Part shown: piece by piece, positions 18,831-29,815 of the stretch
How the letters are laid out: each line of letters opens with the position of its first letter
Position numbering within the stretch: position 1 is the stretch's first letter
NCBI GenBank assembly: GCA_902984215.1
Contig: CADWAF010000325.1
Location: 1 to 45,483, forward strand
Source of the DNA: Willaertia magna
Taxonomy: Eukaryota > Heterolobosea > Eutetramitea > Acrasida > Naegleriidae
DNA: 45,483 bases
Reading direction: 5' to 3'
Position numbers and translations under genes: made by a program
Notes under the pieces: model-generated
The model's input: the letters and a program-made list of their open reading frames with translations, nothing else
Told to the model about the DNA's origin: nothing
Databases searched by the model: none

Positions 18831-19757
18831 ATGATTTTCAAAAAAATTAAAAGGTTGCAAAAAAAAATGGTTGATCACAACACAAATCAACAACAATCCA
18901 CTTCATCAACAAAAGAAGAAGAAAAAATTAGTAGTTCATTAAACGATGTTGAAAATATTTGTAAATTTGATTTAATTAAAATGGAAGTAATTTCTAAATT
19001 TGGTAAATTTGAGATTGTTGGAAATGGAAATAATAAATTAAATAATCCCCATGATATTATTTACAATAATAATTTAATTTATATTGCTGATTATGGTAAC
19101 TATAGAGTAGTAATTTTAGATAATTTATTAAAGTATAAAAATGAAATTGAATTAAAATCTCATCCTTTTTCTTTAGCTATAAATAATAATTATTTATTTA
19201 TTGGATGTAATAATACTATTTATAAATATAATTTAAATACTTTACAATTAATTAATGAAATTAAAAGTAATGAAAATTATACATTTAATTGTATTTATGG
19301 AATGACTTGTGATAAAGATAATAATTTATATATTTGTAATTTTGGTGGCTCTGAAATTATAATTTTAAATGAAAATAATGAATTTATTAGAAAATTTAAA
19401 ATTAACTATTTAATAGAACCTAATAGAATTATAATTAATAATAAAGATCAAATAGTAATTACTTGTCATGGAGATATTCAAGTTTTTGATAAATTTGGAA
19501 ATTTTATTTTAAATGTAAAATTAAGGGATTCAAATTTATGTGGAATTATTTGTGATAAAAATGATAATTATCTTATTTGCGATTGGGACAGTAGTGCATT
19601 ATTATTATTAGATAATAATTTTAAATTAAAAAAAGAAATTAAAGCATTAGATTATGAAAATATGTTATTAGGTCCAAATGCAGTTACTTTAAATGAAGAA
19701 AATAATGAAATTTATGTTTGTGATTGTAATGGAAGTTGTTGTAAATTATTTAAATAA
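18831..19757 (+). CDS. NHL-repeat / beta-propeller protein, 308 aa
   Basis: From about residue 55 on, short blades of about 45 residues recur with the NHL core: NNPHDIIYNNNLIYIADYGNYRVVILD, then CIYGMTCDKDNNLYICNFGGSEIIIL, CGIICDKNDNYLICDWDSSALLLLD and NAVTLNEENNEIYVCDCNGS. Six blades make a propeller likely. NHL propellers bind proteins or RNA; no RING, B-box or other partner domain is fused here. The blades have very high Asn content and extreme AT codon use. The ATG at 18867 (AAAAAAAATGG context) may be the true start, which would remove 12 basic residues. The stop is 26 bp from the actin stop. Confidence 0.75.
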   Translation: MIFKKIKRLQKKMVDHNTNQQQSTSSTKEEEKISSSLNDVENICKFDLIKMEVISKFGKFEIVGNGNNKLNNPHDIIYNNNLIYIADYGNYRVVILDNLLKYKNEIELKSHPFSLAINNNYLFIGCNNTIYKYNLNTLQLINEIKSNENYTFNCIYGMTCDKDNNLYICNFGGSEIIILNENNEFIRKFKINYLIEPNRIIINNKDQIVITCHGDIQVFDKFGNFILNVKLRDSNLCGIICDKNDNYLICDWDSSALLLLDNNFKLKKEIKALDYENMLLGPNAVTLNEENNEIYVCDCNGSCCKLFK

Positions 19758-19783
19758 ACTTTAAAACTATTTCAAATCAATAA

Positions 19784-20908
19784 TTAAAAACATTTTCTAT
19801 TAACAATACAAGCTCCAACTTCTTTATATTCTTCTTTCGTTATCCAACCCTGGAATGATGAAAGTGAAGCTAAAATAGAACCTCCTATCCAAACTGAGTA
19901 TTTTCTTTCTGGTGGTGAAACAACTCTTAATTTCATTGAGGCTGGAGCTAAAGTTGTTAATTCTTTTGTAATTCTTTCAGTAATTCCTTCAAACATTGTT
20001 GTGCCGCCTGACAGTATAATATTTTGATATAAATCTGAACGAATGTCAATATCACATTTAATAATAGAATTAAAAGTTATTTCGTGAATGCTATCTATCT
20101 CCTTTTCAATCAAATTTGGTTGAAAAAGAACTTCAAGGCATCTAAATCTTTCATTATCAATCATTATTATGTTACCATCTGGTAATTCATATTCTTTAGA
20201 AAGATCATATAAATCTGTTGTCTTATTCAACTCTTCTTCATAATCTAATGCTATGTAACATAATTTTTCTTTTATATCTTTGACAATTTCCTTTTCTGTA
20301 ACTGTTGTAAAAGAATATCCTTTTTTCATTAAGATTTTCATTAAATAATCTGTTAAATCTCTTCCAGCTAATTCTAATCTCGTAACTGCATGAGGTAATA
20401 CAAATCCTTCATAAACTGGGGCTGCATGTGAAATACCATCACCACAATCTAGAACTATTCCAGTAGTACGACCAGATGCGTATAAAGATAAGGCAGCTTG
20501 GATAGAAATATTCATTGATGGAACGGAAAATCGTTCAAACATGATTTGTGTCATCTTTTCTCTATTTGATTTTGAATTTAATGGTGCTTCAGATAATAAG
20601 GTTGGATGTTCTACTGGATCAACTCTTAATTCATCGTAGAAAGTATAATGCCAAATCTTTTCCATATCATCCCAATTAGTTATAATACCATATTCAATTG
20701 GATATTTCAATTCAAGTATTCCTCTTTTGCTTTGTGCTTCATCTGCAACCCAACAATCTTTGTGACCCACCCCAACCATAATTGACTTGTTTTTTGGTCT
20801 ACCAACAACGGAGGGAAATACACGTGGTGCATCAACTCCCGAAAATCCAGCTTTTATCATTCCACTACCATTATCAATAACGATTGGATTGTTTTCTTCT
20901 ATTGGCAT
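19784..20908 (-). CDS. Divergent actin, 374 aa
   Basis: Full-length actin fold: phosphate loop 1 [13 protein letters not shown] (12-24), [35 protein letters not shown], phosphate loop 2 [41 protein letters not shown] and the C-terminal NRKCF. Relative to conventional actin several fixed positions change. His73, usually methylated, is Tyr (YPIEYG). One residue is missing at PRVFPS (normally PRAVFPS) and another at [10 protein letters not shown] (normally FQQMWI). His371 is Asn. The loop corresponding to the hydrophobic plug ([10 protein letters not shown]) also differs. ATP-binding and Gln137/His161-type catalytic positions are kept, so it is probably a functional actin isoform rather than an Arp. 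No intron. Confidence 0.9.
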   Translation of the reverse strand: MPIEENNPIVIDNGSGMIKAGFSGVDAPRVFPSVVGRPKNKSIMVGVGHKDCWVADEAQSKRGILELKYPIEYGIITNWDDMEKIWHYTFYDELRVDPVEHPTLLSEAPLNSKSNREKMTQIMFERFSVPSMNISIQAALSLYASGRTTGIVLDCGDGISHAAPVYEGFVLPHAVTRLELAGRDLTDYLMKILMKKGYSFTTVTEKEIVKDIKEKLCYIALDYEEELNKTTDLYDLSKEYELPDGNIIMIDNERFRCLEVLFQPNLIEKEIDSIHEITFNSIIKCDIDIRSDLYQNIILSGGTTMFEGITERITKELTTLAPASMKLRVVSPPERKYSVWIGGSILASLSSFQGWITKEEYKEVGACIVNRKCF

Positions 20909-21030
20909 TTTTATTAATAATTTGATTTTAAGTGAACTTGAATCATATACTTCTTGATTTGGTGAACTATAGTTGAACAGTGTTATATCTATTTAAATAA
21001 AACATGTTTTACTGAGATGTTACTGTAAAA

Positions 21031-22593
21031 TTACAAGTTTTTGAAAAAGTTAGTTATGGCAGAAAAAGGATTGTCTGAATGGTGATCCAAAGATTTTCTT
21101 CTATCTCTTTTTCCTTTACTTGAATTAAGCAATGACCTTTGATTTGGTTTAATATAAGGAGAAGAAGCATATTCAATAGCCTCATCATATTCATCTTCAT
21201 CATCACTTTCCAATAGCATATTATTATTTTCTCTTGAAGAATGAAAATTTCCACTTGTGCTACTTATATTACTAATGACTGGTGAATTATTTGTGGCATT
21301 CTTGTGAATATTAGAAAACAGTGGAGAATCTACTGAATTTCTTCTATTTCTTCCTTGAATTGAATTCTTATCAATTTTAATAACAAGATCCTTCTTCTTA
21401 TTACAATATTTTGGTTTGTTATTTACAATCACTTCTTCCTTCTTTTCTTCATTGCCATTATTATTATTATTATTAATACTGCTATCCATATTATTATAAA
21501 TTAAATCTTCTTCTTTAAATTCAACTGCATAAACCTTCTCTTTTAATAATTTAACATCATTACAATTCACACTATAAAAATGTTGACCTAAAATTCCATC
21601 ACTATCTTTGCCACCAAAAAAGAATAATTCATTTGTTTCTTTGTTAAAAGAAATAGATGAACCAACAACTTTTGGTAAATGAGAACCAAAAAAGTAATCA
21701 GTCAATCTATACCATCTCTTCTCTAAACAATGAAACATGTAGATATGTGAATCATAATCTGTTTTAGTAATTATATTACCACCACCAGCCATAATTAAAC
21801 ATGGATCTAAAGCAATCATTGAATGACAACATCTAGGGTTAGGGATAATATGATTATCTTTTGAGTAATGATCTCTTTTCCATTTAAAAGTATCTAAATT
21901 TAAAATATACATTACATTTGATGGACAGACATTTTGATATTCAGCATTTGACGTTAATCCACCAAAAACATATAACATATTATTAATTACATTAGCTGAA
22001 TGACAACAAATAAATAATGGTCTATTTCCTGAATTCTCTTCATCTCCATTATCATTATCGAAAGCATTTGAGAAATTTCCTGTACCTCTTCTTCCACGAG
22101 TTTCAATTACTCTCCATTCATTCTTTTGAATATCATATTGATACAAGTCACCAAATAATATTTGTTTTCCTTGTGATCCTCCATAAATGTAGATCTTTTC
22201 TTTATAATAAAACATGGCCATTCCAGCACGTGGATCTGGACATATTCCATTGGTTTCAATATGACTCCATTCATTGGTTTCTGTATCGAAAACAAATAGT
22301 CCATTAAAAACTGTATGTTGGGTGTGTAAATGTACTTGATATCCTCCGAAAATATAAATTTTCTTGTCAACTACAACGGAACCGCAGAGACAACGTGGAG
22401 AGGGAGGTGTTCCTAAAGGTTCAATCTTTTCCCATATTTTTGTAGTCATGTTGAATACGTAAACATCAAGATGAGATCTACCCATTGGTTTCATTCCTAA
22501 TAGAACATACATTTTGTTTCCAATTGTACAACTGCTATGATAGCAAATTGGACCTGGTCCTGTATTTTTGTATTGAACCTCATGAATGTGCAT
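21031..22593 (-). CDS. Kelch-repeat beta-propeller protein, 520 aa
   Basis: Six kelch blades cover about residues 10-345, each with the double-Gly and distant Trp: MYVLLGMKPMG..IWEKI, KIYIFGGYQ..EWSHI, KIYIYGGSQG..EWRVI, MLYVFGGLT..FKWKR, CLIMAGGGN..RWYRL and ELFFFGGKDSDG. The remaining 170 residues are polar and disordered, with serine-rich basic patches (GRNRRNSVDS, GKRDRRKSLDHHS) that look like basophilic kinase sites, and a terminal hydrophobic helix (NPFSAITNFFKNL). The first ATG of the frame is at 22593, in an A-rich context (caaaaaaATG). The frame is open upstream to about 22737 but has no ATG, so that part is taken as 5' leader. No BTB or F-box is fused; the partner is unknown. Confidence 0.82.
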   Translation of the reverse strand: MHIHEVQYKNTGPGPICYHSSCTIGNKMYVLLGMKPMGRSHLDVYVFNMTTKIWEKIEPLGTPPSPRCLCGSVVVDKKIYIFGGYQVHLHTQHTVFNGLFVFDTETNEWSHIETNGICPDPRAGMAMFYYKEKIYIYGGSQGKQILFGDLYQYDIQKNEWRVIETRGRRGTGNFSNAFDNDNGDEENSGNRPLFICCHSANVINNMLYVFGGLTSNAEYQNVCPSNVMYILNLDTFKWKRDHYSKDNHIIPNPRCCHSMIALDPCLIMAGGGNIITKTDYDSHIYMFHCLEKRWYRLTDYFFGSHLPKVVGSSISFNKETNELFFFGGKDSDGILGQHFYSVNCNDVKLLKEKVYAVEFKEEDLIYNNMDSSINNNNNNGNEEKKEEVIVNNKPKYCNKKKDLVIKIDKNSIQGRNRRNSVDSPLFSNIHKNATNNSPVISNISSTSGNFHSSRENNNMLLESDDEDEYDEAIEYASSPYIKPNQRSLLNSSKGKRDRRKSLDHHSDNPFSAITNFFKNL

Positions 22594-22834
22594 TTTTTTG
22601 TGGTTGAATTGATTGACAATTTTAGGGTTCTCAGTTTTAAATGGCTCACTCTGGAAATGGTAATTTATGACGTCTTTTTTGTAAATTGGAAGTGAAATAA
22701 TTAACCATGATTGAGAATATTTAATTTTTGTAGGCAACAGACAAATTTAAATAAAGTTTATGTTTCAAATTAAAAACACATTTAAAATGGCTAAAAATAA
22801 AATAATTTTATTTGTATAATACTTGAAATAATGT

Positions 22835-25474
22835 TTAGGCCAATTTATAAGCTTGTTGAATTAAGCTAGGTCTAGAAGAAGTTGTTGAGGAGGAAATTGT
22901 AGAAGTATTATTATCCTTATTATCCATGTGTTGCCTTATTCTTTTGGAAAACAGATTTTCAGTATTCAGCTTGTTTGAGTTGTTAATGTTGGAAGACAAC
23001 TTTAAAGTGCTAGATTGCTTGTAGTTTGGAAGACTATTCACACTGTCGTTGGAAACTTCATTTTCCAGCCAAGCTTGTTTAATTAGTCTTGATTGCTCTG
23101 GCAAAAAAGAATTACTTGTCGATAATAATGAGTTTGTTTGAGGTAAAGAGCTGATTTCTGTGTTTGAGCTTAATGTTGCACTTGAAAACGTTCTTGGGGA
23201 ATAACTATTTACAATTGTTTCCTCGTCCATTTCTTCGCTTTTGAACGTTGCAATGGTAGATTTTACATCAGTAGTTTTATACCAATTTTCAAAATCCCTT
23301 TTTAATTTTTCTCTACTGTTGTCAAGAACTCTCTTTAAATATTCAATTTCTTTTTTGTATTCTTTAAGTTGGTCAAACTTCTTTTGGTGCTCATCTTTCT
23401 CAAAAAGAATTTTTTTCTTTAGCTCTATTTCTTCAGGGTATTGTTCTTCGTCTTCCTCATCCTCATTATCTTCATTTCTTTTGATTAAATTTTGGGTAGC
23501 TCTTTCCGTTCTCAGTTGTGTCAACTTGTTTTTTAAAGCATTAATTTCTGCTTTCTTATCATTTATGACTTTTGCTAGTTCTTTCGCCAAGATAATTTTT
23601 TCTCCTAGAATTTGCTTGTTTCTCTCTATTACATTATCTTTTCTATAAGTTCTTCTGAATATTTCAAACGCCTCAGCCCTTTCTTTCATTCCTACAGCAT
23701 TAGCTACAATTGCTATCTTATCATTCGAATACGATGGTGCTTCATCTCCTTTTCTGGATAATATTTCATTTTCTTTCTCTTTCAATTTATCTTTGATTTG
23801 TTCTTTTGTAATAATTTCTCTGGGTTTTCTTTCTAAGGATTGGTTGGGTTTAGGTGATTCAATACGAGTTGATGAGAATGTTGTGGGGTTAGAATTATTA
23901 AGGGAAAAACGTGGTAAGCTAGGCTCTGGTATAGAGGGTTCTGTCTGTATAGAAACTTCTGACATTGCTTTTTGTTTTTTGTTCAACATAGAAACTAGAA
24001 TATCGATTTCTATATCTCTAAGCTCTACTGCCACCATTAGATTTTTCAATTTTTCTTTTATATCCTCGGTAACTGTACTGTTTTCTATCACCTTATCAAC
24101 TTTGGTTGTGGTTGGAGCTATTGGTTTACTTTCTTCTTTAGTGGGAATGGTGTAATTACCACCTTTCTTGGATTCTAATATAATTGCTTTAAAAAGAGAA
24201 AATGCCTCTCTTATTCTAAGGTGATCACCACCTAGATTAAGGTTGGCGTCCTTTTCAGGATCATCTATAAATTCCATTACTCTTTGTTTGATTACTGATA
24301 TTTCGTTTAAATCAAGACTATCCCTATTATTTCCTTCCCCTTTGTAATATTTTAATTCTTCCTCTAATTGTTCAATCCTCTTTTTTAATTGTTTGATTTG
24401 AACGTGGGGATCAATTACTTCATTTACAGTTGGTTTTTGCTTTATACTTGCAACTCGCATAGCAAATTTACACGTTGACACAGATTCATTAATGTGTTTA
24501 TATGAAGGATTTATATTGGCAATCATAATTGTTTTACAATTTCCACCTATGCTATCCCTTAAAACACAAGTAATAAGTGACTCTCTGTAAGGTATAAATT
24601 CAGCGTTTTCACTCACATGTTTTATGAATCGTTCTAGAAAAAAAAGTGAACCGTTAATGGTTTTTGCCTCATCTAATAATTCTCCAGTAGCATTTGTTTT
24701 GTACACTCTTTCGCTACCGGCCAAATCAACTAAATGTAATTTAGAAGCCCTCACAAGGGAAGAGCCAGGTTCTGATGACTCTATTTGTAAAGTAAAAATA
24801 CAATGAGAACGAGTAGATTGGTCATTCATGCTAGTTTCACTTAATATTCTGTTCTTATCACCAATAAACAGTTTATCAAGTGCATCCTCATCGGTTCTCA
24901 CACGAACACTGTTCAAATTTATAAGTACTATATTTCCATCACTATCTGTTCTAATACTAACTTTAGGAAGTTCAGACATGGGCTTTATACCTCTTTGGCG
25001 ATCCAATAAATCATATCCATGCCCTTTATAAATTTCAAGATAAGAAAGGGAAATATTAAATTCTCTTTCTTTTGATTTTTCTATTTCTTCAAAAAGAAGA
25101 CTAATAGCTCTTGGAATTATACCCCTCTTTTCATAGTCGTCCTCTCCTGTCATAGTATATGTCTTACCGGAACCTGTTTGCCCATATGCAAATATTGTAG
25201 AGTTATAACCTTGTAAGGCAGTTAAGACGCATTGTTTTGCACACCTCTCAAACACCTCATCTTGGTCTACATTAGTATCAAAAACTGCATTAAAAGCAAA
25301 ATTATAATTCTCTATAGTATTATTAATATAACCCGATTCGAGGTTTTTGGGTCTATAAAGAGATAGAGTACTTTTCTCAAAGGATTGATCAACATTGTAC
25401 TTGGCCAGTGCATCCTCAGTTGGACGCAAACGGCAATATACTTCTATTGTTTCAGATAGGTCTGTATAACTCAT
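22835..25474 (-). CDS. Kinesin-9 family motor (KIF6/KIF9-like), 879 aa
   Basis: An N-terminal motor domain spans about residues 8-355. The P-loop is GQTGSGKT (98-105), switch I NDQSTRSH, switch II LHLVDLAGSE, then ESLITCVLRDSIGGNCKT and the neck start FAMRVASIKQKPTVNEV. The motif order, the NRILSETSMNDQSTRSHCIF segment and the DPHVQIKQLKKRIEQLEEEL neck agree with kinesin-9, a ciliary motor of the central apparatus or axoneme. Coiled coils run through about 360-395 and 560-720. The tail of about 150 residues is Ser/Asn-rich and ends in a short helix (SLIQQAYKLA). Between switch II and ESLIT the usual SL..LE is present as NGSLFFLERFI. The gene starts only 64 bp after the CFAP58 stop on the same strand. 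Confidence 0.88.
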   Translation of the reverse strand: MSYTDLSETIEVYCRLRPTEDALAKYNVDQSFEKSTLSLYRPKNLESGYINNTIENYNFAFNAVFDTNVDQDEVFERCAKQCVLTALQGYNSTIFAYGQTGSGKTYTMTGEDDYEKRGIIPRAISLLFEEIEKSKEREFNISLSYLEIYKGHGYDLLDRQRGIKPMSELPKVSIRTDSDGNIVLINLNSVRVRTDEDALDKLFIGDKNRILSETSMNDQSTRSHCIFTLQIESSEPGSSLVRASKLHLVDLAGSERVYKTNATGELLDEAKTINGSLFFLERFIKHVSENAEFIPYRESLITCVLRDSIGGNCKTIMIANINPSYKHINESVSTCKFAMRVASIKQKPTVNEVIDPHVQIKQLKKRIEQLEEELKYYKGEGNNRDSLDLNEISVIKQRVMEFIDDPEKDANLNLGGDHLRIREAFSLFKAIILESKKGGNYTIPTKEESKPIAPTTTKVDKVIENSTVTEDIKEKLKNLMVAVELRDIEIDILVSMLNKKQKAMSEVSIQTEPSIPEPSLPRFSLNNSNPTTFSSTRIESPKPNQSLERKPREIITKEQIKDKLKEKENEILSRKGDEAPSYSNDKIAIVANAVGMKERAEAFEIFRRTYRKDNVIERNKQILGEKIILAKELAKVINDKKAEINALKNKLTQLRTERATQNLIKRNEDNEDEEDEEQYPEEIELKKKILFEKDEHQKKFDQLKEYKKEIEYLKRVLDNSREKLKRDFENWYKTTDVKSTIATFKSEEMDEETIVNSYSPRTFSSATLSSNTEISSLPQTNSLLSTSNSFLPEQSRLIKQAWLENEVSNDSVNSLPNYKQSSTLKLSSNINNSNKLNTENLFSKRIRQHMDNKDNNTSTISSSTTSSRPSLIQQAYKLA

Positions 25475-25538
25475 TTTTTGTAATAAAAAAGTTCCTCAAT
25501 TATCTTAAAAAGTTTAATTTACGACCTATGTACATAGA

Positions 25539-28179
25539 TTAATTTAGAGAAAATCCTCCCCCCATAAATCGAAGATCTGAAGAGGCAACCTTAATATCTT
25601 CTTGTTGTGATGATGACCTTGACTCATTTTCCTTCTTCTTTACCGCAAAGAATTTCTTTTTAGTATCATTCAATTCTCTAGTTATTCTCTCTTTTTCGTA
25701 GTCTTGTTGCTTATCTTTATAATGAAGATAATTTATCTCAGCAGCAAGTGTTTTAATTTGATTGTTTTTCTTCCTGAGGGTCTCTTGAAAGATATTTAAT
25801 TGTTCAGCTACTTCTGGCCCAGGTTGTCTTTGTAAAATTACTTTTAATTTTTTGTTCATTTCTTCTTTTTCTTTAATAATCAAATCTTTCTCCATTACTT
25901 CTTCAGTTTTTTCAATTAGTCTTTTTTGTAATGTCTGAGTTTTGAGAACGAGTTCAAATTGAGTTGGGTCACTACCCTCTAGTTTTCTCCATCTATGTAC
26001 ATTCATTGGGTTTTGGAGCTCTTCAGACAATGCTTTAACTTTGTTTCGTTCTTCAATTATTTGTCGTTTCAATTGGTGATTTTCAGATTGGAAAGTTGAG
26101 AACTTTTTGATGTGTCTCTTTAATACCTGCAGTTGTCTTGTCAAATCCTTAATTTTAAGTTTTAACATTCTAATATCATTCAATCTTTCTCTGTACTGAA
26201 CTGCCCCCTTGTCTAATGTACTGTTTTGTAGCTGAATTTTTTCATACAATAGGGCTATTTCATCATTTCTTCTAATTAATTGAGTACCAAGAACATCTCT
26301 TTCACTAACTACTGCTTCATAATCTTTTTTCTGTTTTTTCCTTTCATTATCAGATTGAAGTATTATTTGGGTCAATCTATAGTTTTCTAATTCGTGAGCC
26401 TTTAAGACTTGGGCTTGTTCTTCATGTTTCTTTTCTAACAACTTAACTTCTTCCATCTTTTTATCTTTTTCCTTTTCTTTTTCTTTGGCGTGCAACATTG
26501 CACTAGCAAGTGCCTTTTCTCTACTTGTTATTTCTTCTTTTAGTTGATCTATTTGTTGTTGCATTACTTTAAATTGTTTCTTCATATCCTCTGACTCCTC
26601 ATAAGCAGCTATCAATGCTTTACTTTTGGCATTTCTTTCACTTCTAATAGTTTCGTACAAAGTTTGTTGTTGTTTTAATTTATCTTGAATGTCCACTATT
26701 TTCTTTTGTAATTCATTACATTCCATAGTTTTTATTTTTACTTCCTCTAATGCCATTTTATACCTCTGTTCTGCCTCAGCTGCATCTGTGGCATACTTCT
26801 CTCTTTCTTTTTCTAAGGAATACGTCATTTGTCTGTATTTTTCTGTTTGTTTACGTTCCTCTACAACTTCATTAGATAAAACTTTGTTATTCCCTTCTAA
26901 AACTTTAATATTATCTTGTTTATTTGTTTTCTCTTTTCTTAGTAGAACCAAACTCTTACTCAAATAATTTTTTTCTGCTGTTAATTTATCAACATTCTCC
27001 AGCTCTTCTTCTTTTTCCTTTTTTATTTCTTCTATCATTTTATTAAGTCTATTAATCTCTTCTCCCAATGAAGATTTTGATCTTTCAATCTCATCTCTTT
27101 CCAATTCAACAATTTTTTTCTTTTTCATTAAGGACTGATATGTTTGATGTAATTGATTTTTCTCCTCTGTTATTTCCTTAATTTTATTTTCTAATAATTT
27201 CTTTTCTATTTGAAACTTATCAAAATCTCCTTTCAAATTTTCTACAGCTCTCTCAGTTAAATCTTTTTCTATTAATGATTGTTCTAATTGTGAATTTAAT
27301 TGTTCTATTTTCTTTTGTTGATTAACTACATGAGTTTCTAACTCTTTAATTCTTTTCTCTGCCTCAATCACCTTAGTTTGTTCTTTTCTTATTTCGATTT
27401 CTTTTTTTCCTAGTTCTTGATTTTTGTTTGACAATAATTGTTTGGATTCTTTTAATTCTCTGTCTGATTTTTCTTTTTGTTTGTACAATTGATCATACTT
27501 AGCTCTTTGATCGTTTAATTGATCTGTTAGAGACTCAATTGTAATCATGTATTTCTTTTTTTCTTGATTAAAATCGTTTATCTAAAGAAGTTGTTATGTT
27601 GTGATTCAATTTAAAACTTACTGTTATCTGTAAATTAGTCATTTCATTTGTAAGACTTATAATTTGCTGTATCTTTTGGTCTCTTTCTTTAGTTAAATCT
27701 TTTTTGGCTTTCTCAAGCTCAAAAACTGCTCCATCTTGTGTTGAATTATTTCCTCCTTGATTCACTAGTTTACTCAGTTCGGAAATTTCTTTTGTAAGTT
27801 TTTGAATTGTTAATTTTGCACTAGCCTCTTTTTCATGAGAGGCATTAATTAATTTCCAAGCCTTATCTATTTCTCTTTTTAGTATAGAAATAGTGTTTTG
27901 GTCTTCTTTAGATAAATTAATAGCAGTTTGAACTTTACTAGCATTAGCAATTATTTCTTGGGTTAATTCTTCACATTTCTTCATTAATCTTTTTTCATTC
28001 TCATGTGCCCTTAACAAGGTTCTATGTAATTTTTCATATTCTCCTTTAAACTTTTCTAAATGATCTTTTCCGGCCAACTCCATCAAAACTTCTTGAAAAT
28101 CTCTTTCAAGAGTTTCAAAGGCTGTTTTACTCAAACTTAAGGCTATCTTATCCTCCGATTTTTCTTCATTTTCTGTCAT
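25539..28179 (-). CDS. CFAP58: CFAP58 (CCDC147) coiled-coil flagellar protein, 866 aa
   Basis: Exons 27622-28179 and 25539-27581 are joined by a 40-nt intron (donor GTAAGT, acceptor CTTTAG) in phase 0, giving 866 residues against 872 in human. The first exon carries the family block EVLMELAGKDHLEKFKGEYE, KLHRTLLRAHENEKRLMKKC, then SKVQTAINLSKEDQNTI and REIDKAWKLI. The rest is almost continuous heptad coiled coil with scattered conserved points (MNVHRWRKLEGSDP, RQPGPEVAEQL near the C-terminus). CFAP58 works in axoneme and mid-piece assembly. Only two exons are needed. The gene lies between glucosidase II beta (66 bp away) and kinesin-9 (64 bp), all on one strand. Confidence 0.93.
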
Positions 28180-28245
28180 TTTTTCCTATAAAAAAACTGT
28201 AAAATGATGGCGCCATAAAATAATTCAACATTATAATCTTTAAAT

Positions 28246-29787
28246 TTATTTTGTGAAAGTATCTAAATCTTGTTGTTTCTTATTTAATAATTCTTCTGTA
28301 CAAGCACAAGGTGTTTCCATATCTAAATGATATTCACATGTTGATGGTTCATCTACCTTAACTAACTTATTTTCAAGACCACAAAGTAAACGAACAATTG
28401 CTTTTCTTGCTCCAACTATGCAAAGTAAAAAATTAAAATTAACAAATATACAACATACCTTTCCAACAATGTTGACCGTCTTCAAACTTCATTACATTGT
28501 CATTCATTTCCTTAAATCTACCTAACAAAACAGAACTATAATTTTCCTTTTGATTAGCATCTTTAAATGGACAAACTTCATATGTATATTGTCTTTGTTG
28601 AATATTGAAACATTGTTCAGAAAGCTTAAATAATTCTTTAAATGGTCCATAATTAACCTTTAATTTCTTTTCTACTTCATCACGTTTATTTCTTAAATCA
28701 GATAACTCATTCTCTATATCATTAAATTCTTTTCTAGCTTCTTCAGCAGCTGTTTTCATTGTTTTAAATTCATTATTTGATTTAATATTATGGAAATATT
28801 TCAGTCGTAAAAGAGAAATAATATGTTTAATAAATTGTATTGGTTGTGTGAATAATTGCAATAAATCTGTAACGTAAATCAATACAATAAATAAATACTT
28901 ACCTGGTAATTTAAAGTTAGTAACTTCTTCATCCTCTTGATAAACAGGGGTTGGCTCTTCTACAACCTTTTCACTTGATTCTGGATTTTCAGTATTTGTT
29001 TCAGTTTGTTCTTCTGTCTTTGGTTTTTCCTCTTCAGTTGGTTGTTCAGGAGTTTGTTGTGACATTTCTGAACGTTTCTTTTCTCTTAACATTTCTCTTT
29101 CCAAACCTTCAACAGTTTCCATCTCTTCTTTCTTCTTCTTTAATTCTTCTGATTTTTTACTTTTCTCATTAATTTCATTTTCTAAATTTTTAAATTCACT
29201 TTCTAATTCATTATACTTAGCCTTTCCATAATTAATATATTCGCTTTGAACAATTTGAAGTGCTTGTTTAATGGTATCAATTTCTTTTTCTAATGAACTA
29301 ACAATTTCCTTTCCTAACTCTTTACAGGTATTTGGACAAACTTGCTTTCCTGAAGGAAGATTTTCATCAGAACCATCACAACAATCACAAACGCCACTTT
29401 TTTAATTAATTAATCATTATTGTTAAGCTTAACAATTACTTACTCATTAACTTTACTATAAGAAATATATTTAGGCTTGTAATTTCTATTTCTACAAAAG
29501 AATTTAGATTGTTTTGATAATGGACTTTCACTATTAGAACAAGCATTTGTACCTGGTTCATCTGATCCATCTTCACAATCGCAATAATCATCATTCACTA
29601 ATTCAAAAGGAATTCTTTTTTTGATCGTTAAACAATTAAATTCTTGTCCTTCTTTCGTTTGGGTATAATAATTTACTAAATCTTGAGGAACACCTCTAGT
29701 TGTTATCTCTTTATCAACTAGTTGATGTGAGTACGGAATTGCCATCAACAAAGCAGCAATCAATAGTATTCCGACAAGGATTTTCAT
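28246..29787 (-). CDS. PRKCSH: Glucosidase II beta subunit (PRKCSH/GTB1), 4 exons, 471 aa
   Basis: Exons 29444-29787, 28903-29396, 28459-28866 and 28246-28415 (introns 47, 36 and 43 nt) join in phase. The signal peptide is KILVGILLIAALLMAIPYS. Two LDLa-like calcium motifs follow: NDDYCDCEDGSDEPG and, across the first junction, NDGVCDCCDGSDEN. A coiled coil with an acidic Glu/Pro-rich stretch is next, then the C-terminal MRH lectin domain (CPFKDANQKE..., CWKVGARKAIVRLLCGLEN, EPSTCEYHLDMETPCAC). The protein anchors and activates glucosidase II, which trims glucose from N-glycans in the ER. It ends in DTFTK with no HDEL/KDEL retrieval signal. The 36-nt second intron is a multiple of three without a stop, so retention would insert 12 residues in frame. 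Confidence 0.92.
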
Positions 29788-29815
29788 TTTTTTATTAATT
29801 TAACACGTCGTTATT

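Noticed and set aside
22594..22737. N-terminal extension of the kelch protein
   Set aside because: The frame is open but contains no ATG before 22593, and the ATG there has the A-run context usual here.
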